From Trileptium ribeirensis (Eukaryota > Nematoda > Enoplea > Enoplida > Thoracostomopsidae), in the NCBI GenBank assembly GCA_030248225.1, contig JASANE010000314.1, positions 1 through 64,000 of the forward strand: a DNA stretch of 64,000 nt. The letters are read 5' to 3'. The notes beneath the pieces were generated by a model. It was not told where the DNA came from, ran no database searches, and saw only the letters and a list, made by a program, of their open reading frames with translations. Below, piece by piece: positions 59,880 through 64,000 of the stretch. Positions within the stretch are counted from its first letter, which is position 1; the number at the start of each line of letters is the position of its first letter. Both the position numbers and the translations under genes were made by a program.

Positions 59880-61068
59880 GCCTGACGATGCAGCTATGGC
59901 TCTATCGTCGGCATAAGCGGCATCCGTGAACTTTATGCCATTTGCGTCGGAAATCACACCGTCGTAGTTAACCAGGGCGGTCTCTATCACCTATGCAATT
60001 GCGTAGTTGAAGAGGATAGGGGACAAGATTCACCTTTGTATCACTCCTGATCTAACCTCAAAGCGTTCAGATAACGTGTCATTTATTCGCACACGGCAGT
60101 AGAATGGTTGAAACAGCGCATTGATTAGGGACACGATCTTGACCTTCACTCCGTCCGTCTCCAAGTTCTTGTAGAGTCATTCTCGGTAACTGCGTCGAAC
60201 ACAGCTTTGAACGACTGGTCTCGGATATTAATGAACTGGTCTCCGATATTAATGAAGATTCTTGAGCAAGATCGTCATGCTCAGTATCTGGTCGATTGTG
60301 CTGCGACCAGGTCGAAAGCCGCACTATTGCTCACGTTCAAATCGTTCCCAGTGTCCCTTGAATATATTGCAGATTACTGCTTCCAGCACCTTGAAAGCGA
60401 TATTCCACAGCGATATACCTCGATAGTTGCAGCAGATGGACTTGTCATCCTTCTTGTGGAATGGAATGACAATGGCAGTACGCCAGTTCTATGGCTTGAA
60501 CTACGACGCAGATTGGGGCGTGCAGCGTATCAAAGAGGTCCCTTGAAATCTTATAGCATTTCGGCGGGATACCGTACTCTCCGGCTGGTTTCCCGCTGCG
60601 AAGATCTTTTAGTGCTTTGAAGACTTCGTCACGCGTTGGAGCCGAGTGATCGATCGCGCATTCGTAAAAACCTTTGAAGGGAAAGTGGTCATCCTTTAGC
60701 GGTTCTGCTGGCGGGCCTTTGTTCAAGAGTTCATCGAAATGTTCTTTCCAACGATTGACGTGCGCGGATTCGGAGATAAGGCACTTACCCGTGCTGTCGC
60801 ATATCATGCCACGCACGGTATTCTGCGACTGTGCGCCTAGCTGGTAGAGCCTGCGGTGGTCATATACCCTAACTGTTTGGTTCATCTCGTTCGCTAGTGC
60901 CTTGAGCTTCTCCATTTTAGACTCTCTGATGCTGTGGTGCAAGCTGGACCTGCGAAAGCCTCGATATTCCTTTGATACATGACTAAGCAGCTCGGCTTTC
61001 TCTATTGTATGCGCATCTAGACATCGATCCCGTTTCTTCGGCCTCTGCTTCGGAGTAACTTTCCGCAT
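59880..61068 (-). pseudogene. Reverse transcriptase domain of the RTE-like element (broken)
   Basis: An open stretch of 207 codons from 61068 to 60445 carries the linker and fingers region (RWKEHFDELLNK, ALKDLRSGKPAGEYGIPP). After a frame change come FHKKDDKS, NYRGISL and CGFRPGRSTIDQI (about 60281-60319), then RSGVIQR, LSPILFNYAI and the catalytic YADD (59904-59915). Stops interrupt these segments, and a 21 bp tandem duplication (60214-60234 and 60235-60255) lies between the FRPGR and RSGV motifs. The enzyme would copy element RNA into the target site; this copy cannot make it. Confidence 0.88.
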
Positions 61069-61189
61069 GGCTGCAATAGTGCAGTCACAATTGTGGAACT
61101 TGAGAGTCCACTAATCCTGCCAGGGCGGCGAAGCAGTTGGACATTGAGGTGCAGAACTTTTCTGCGATGCTATTGTGCCGTATACAGCT

Positions 61190-61970
61190 GGCGTCGGTTG
61201 GACGAGCTTTGTGCTTGAAATGGTTGGCGTCTAGCTGTAAGTGTATCTGCAGCCGTATCATGCCATGGTCACTTGGAAGCAGGTTCCCCCAGTCGGTCCT
61301 GCAGTGTCTTACAGCAGACTTCCATCTTTTTCGGATAAGGACATGATCAAGTTGAAAATAGCGCTCGCTGGGAGATCGTCAGGTGTGCTGTTGCTTTACA
61401 GGATGTATGAATTGGTGTTGGCGAAAAAAAGGTCGTGGAATTCCGCGATGGTGATCAGTCTGGTTCCGTTGTGGGTTCGAGAACCGTGAGCGAAATAGCC
61501 TAGGACATTGCTTTCGGGTTGTCCCAGTTGTGCATTGAAATCACCTCACACTAGGAGAATGTCTTGCGGGGATGGCGGTTATTAGATAATTGAGCCCTTA
61601 ATCCGAAATCGTCTTTGTCTCCGCATCTGTGGGAGCATAGGCCACAACAATAGATAGGTTGCATGGCTTTGAGCGAATTCTCATATGCTAGTCGTGAACT
61701 GAACGGATTCCAGCGCATCACGGCATCTAATCTGTCCTTCCTGATGGCAAAACCAACTCTCTGTTGGCCGCCTTTTTTACGTCCCGAGAACAGAAGGTCG
61801 TATTCAGCGTCGGGGAAGCTGATGTTAGTCATGCCGGTTCCGGGAATTCGCAGTTCCGAGAGCGCGTCTATCTCGACATTACGTTCAGTAAGTGATCGGC
61901 AATGAAGTTCACTGTAGCATGGCTTCAACAAAGTTCGAACGTTCCACACGGCAATGCGGCTCGTCTCCTT
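61190..61970 (-). pseudogene. Endonuclease domain of the RTE-like element (broken)
   Basis: The minus strand has RIAVWNVRTL near 61949, ALSELRIPGTG, and SGRKKGGQQRVGFAI, the start of an exonuclease-endonuclease-phosphatase fold as in RTE elements. A frameshift near 61555 leads to GDFNAQLG (61519-61545), preceded directly by a TGA. Another frame change precedes DHVLIRKRW and the catalytic SDH (61265-61273). Motif order is intact, but at least two frame breaks and stops prevent translation as one protein. In live elements this domain nicks target DNA to prime reverse transcription. Confidence 0.85.
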
Positions 61971-62480
61971 GCATAATTTGATGCGGTTAGTTGCCGTTTA
62001 CCCATTTTTCACACCACACACGGCAGGGCAGCGACGCGCGTCGTCTACCCAGAACGGGTAGCAGAGTCTAGATTTGATTTGTGATCTTTCATTGAGGTTT
62101 CCGTAAGTTTTACGTGGATTTCCGAACCCATAATCACCTGTTGTAGGCGGTGGCCCTAACCCTTGGGACCCATTCCCATTGACTACAAGGCAGCAGTTGA
62201 ATTTTTATCATGGTTTGTCACCCACTATCTACCTCTAACGCGGGAGAGCTCTGACCTTTTGTCGTGGTTTGTCTAGCTCGTGTGCAGTTATAGACACAGC
62301 GTTTCGCTTTCGCTAACCACCTGTCGTCGAGGTATTTCCTAGGGAGTAGAGCTGAGCATCTCATAACCCACCAAGATGACCGTGACACCTGTTCTAGCCG
62401 GTGTTCGCGTACTTCCCCGTGCTGAGTTTTATCATTGAGAGGACTACCACTACGCCCAAACTTTGAGCCGTGCACTCCGG

Positions 62481-63714
62481 GAAGGCGCTGGACAAAGTTC
62501 CAACTTGAGTTTTTATTATTATATTATTCTTATTATACAAACCTGTATACCCGCAAATGCGTATGAACTGTTTTCGATGTCTCGATATTTATCAGTTGAT
62601 TGCTTAAACCGGGCTAATGAACTGCAATTTATAATCCGTGGTTAAATGTTTAGTCACTGCTTGCAGCACTGCAGACAATAGATTATCGGCAGCTTGTTGC
62701 GTTGAAGTTATTTGGCAAGCAGTATTTATAATTGTCCAAAACGTCGACAAGTGAAAATCAATTCTGTATTCCGTTTTAGGGTCATATTTTGTGCTGGTGA
62801 AATTACCCCAGCCATATTGCGAAAATCCAAAATAGATCATGTAGCACGTTAATGAAACTACTGTGAGTGTATTCTAAAAGCCTGCCATATTTCGAAAGAG
62901 CGAATATCGAACAAAAGGATTTTATGTGTGAACAATCATGAACCGTTTTCGAGCAAACTTTCAAGTTTCTAGAGCGAATAACACAAATTTCTGACGACTA
63001 CATTACTTGTCCCATTCTTATCGAACAAAAGTATATTTTGCGTGAATAATCTTTGAATCGTTTTCGAACAAACTAAAAAGGGCGCTCTTGTTTCGGACAA
63101 CATTTCTAGTTTTTAGAGCAAATAACACACATTTCTGACCACTAAGTTTAATGTCCTATTAGAATGATTATGATATTGGAAAATAATTAATTCTTTTGCT
63201 TCATTAATCAGGCACACTTTCGTTGTAAAATAATAGCGTTATATGTTATATTTGTTTGTTTATAATCCCACTTTAGGCTGTAGGATTAGAAAATGAGTGT
63301 GTATTCAGTCATTTAACTTTGTACTGTATAATTATTCCAATTTATGTTTTTTTCTCAAGGCGCGTTCACACATTCAAATTTTTTGCTCAAGAGTTGAGCT
63401 GAAATTTTGAAATATTGTGATTTGCTATATTTATTCTTACAAACTACCAGCCAAATTTGAGCAAAAAGTTTGAAGATGAAAAGACCTGTTCACTGGCACA
63501 TAGATTAATGCGGAAGCTATTAGCGTAATAAAAGTTATTGTATATATATTTTACAACAGCAATAGCTTACAGCCGTGCGTTTCTTCAATATGACTCTTTT
63601 TAATAATGCAACACATCCAGAGGCGTAAAACTAGATTTTTTGGAGGGGGTCCTGGGTCGTGATTTGTTAGACTACGTTGCATAAATGTTTACAGGGGGTA
63701 GCCATTCAGAGATT
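62481..63714. other. Intergenic sequence with a tandem duplication
   Basis: Two successive units begin ATCGAACAAAAG at about 62907 and 63019, each with CGTTTTCGA and a later TAGAGC(G/A)AATAACACA, period roughly 112-145 bp. An inverted phrase pair near 63395-63475 (CAAATTTTTTGCTCAA / TTTGAGCAAAAAGTTTG) suggests another small fold-back element. No gene is seen. Confidence 0.6.
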
Positions 63715-63995
63715 GAACCGGGTCACCTACACGGGGTGGGTCGGTGACCCGGTTGGGTCTATGAGCTGGTTGCTTCCAATTGTCGTTGTTTGCGATGCCA
63801 AATGCATATTTGGTTTTCTAGATTGCATCGCAAATGCTCTTTTTAGCGCTATTCTAATACTATGTTTTAAACTGCAAATGGCATTTTTATTTGTTTCGTG
63901 GGCTGTCTGCCAAATGTACATTGTTGATCGAGCTGTACGACGAGGACGTGACTTACACACAGCCCACCCGACCCCAGCCATCCACCACTGGTTGA
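63715..63995 (-). mobile_element. Dispersed repeat family F, copy 2
   Basis: Inverted copy of 47612-47945, with the same GGGTCA-rich end at 63715-63760 and AACCAGTGG start at the other end. It may continue past the window edge. Confidence 0.7.
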
Positions 63996-64000
63996 TAAAA

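Larger units (their letters stand above)
59100..62480 (-). mobile_element. RTE-type non-LTR retrotransposon, near full length, inactivated
   Basis: On the minus strand, in order, are a 5' region, an apurinic-like endonuclease, a reverse transcriptase and a C-terminal tail. This is the single-ORF layout of RTE-like elements. The reading frame is broken by several frameshifts and stops, so it is a dead copy. GC content is clearly higher than the surroundings, which marks its edges near 62480 and 59100. Target duplications and the 3' tail were not identified. It sits downstream of TBCEL and tail-to-tail with it. Confidence 0.88.

Noticed and set aside
60207..60620. 137-codon plus-strand open frame
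   Set aside because: Antisense shadow of the reverse transcriptase region of the minus-strand retrotransposon.

Overview
The window is animal (metazoan) nuclear DNA, AT-rich, from an invertebrate I cannot identify to species. It holds one recognisable protein-coding gene, broken by large introns, and a dense mixture of transposable-element remnants. There is no sign of bacterial gene organisation. The gene is on the plus strand and matches tubulin folding cofactor E-like (TBCEL): leucine-rich repeats followed by a ubiquitin-like domain. I could assemble ten consecutive coding exons by eye (8028-57843), all with GT donors and AG acceptors and all with matching phases, giving 508 residues counted from a split first codon. 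The start codon lies in an upstream exon that I could not find. The last exon adds a Ser/Gly/Lys-rich tail that human TBCEL lacks. The 3' UTR runs to tandem AATAAA signals near 58466.

Layout: 1-8027 is upstream or first-intron sequence with repeats. A 1.2 kb hAT-like element lies at 4841-6074 and a second element at 6095-6821. Exon 1 (8028-8177) sits between two near-identical direct copies of a 450 bp element. Introns up to 35 kb contain fold-back elements, MITEs, a 150 bp satellite (20530-21890), 300-360 bp tandem units (25620-27240) and other repeats. Exons 4-8 are clustered at 30.9-35.9 kb. A 20.6 kb intron (35911-56492) splits the ubiquitin-like domain and carries more elements, a 66 bp repeat array and a 264 bp tandem duplication. 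Downstream of the gene, 59.1-62.5 kb holds a nearly full-length but inactivated RTE-type non-LTR retrotransposon on the minus strand.

The most interesting pattern is architectural. At least four unrelated repeat families share the same ends: a short inverted repeat at the 5' terminus, its complement set back 25-40 bp from the 3' end, a small hairpin after that complement, and usually a 3' end at CTAG followed by a host T. Several carry a central array of 165-175 bp tandem units. This fits the described Helitron2/Helentron-derived non-autonomous elements (HINE, DINE-1, mollusc pearl-like). The assignment is inferred from structure alone. No transposase, Rep or helicase coding sequence, CRISPR array, rRNA or tRNA gene was recognised.
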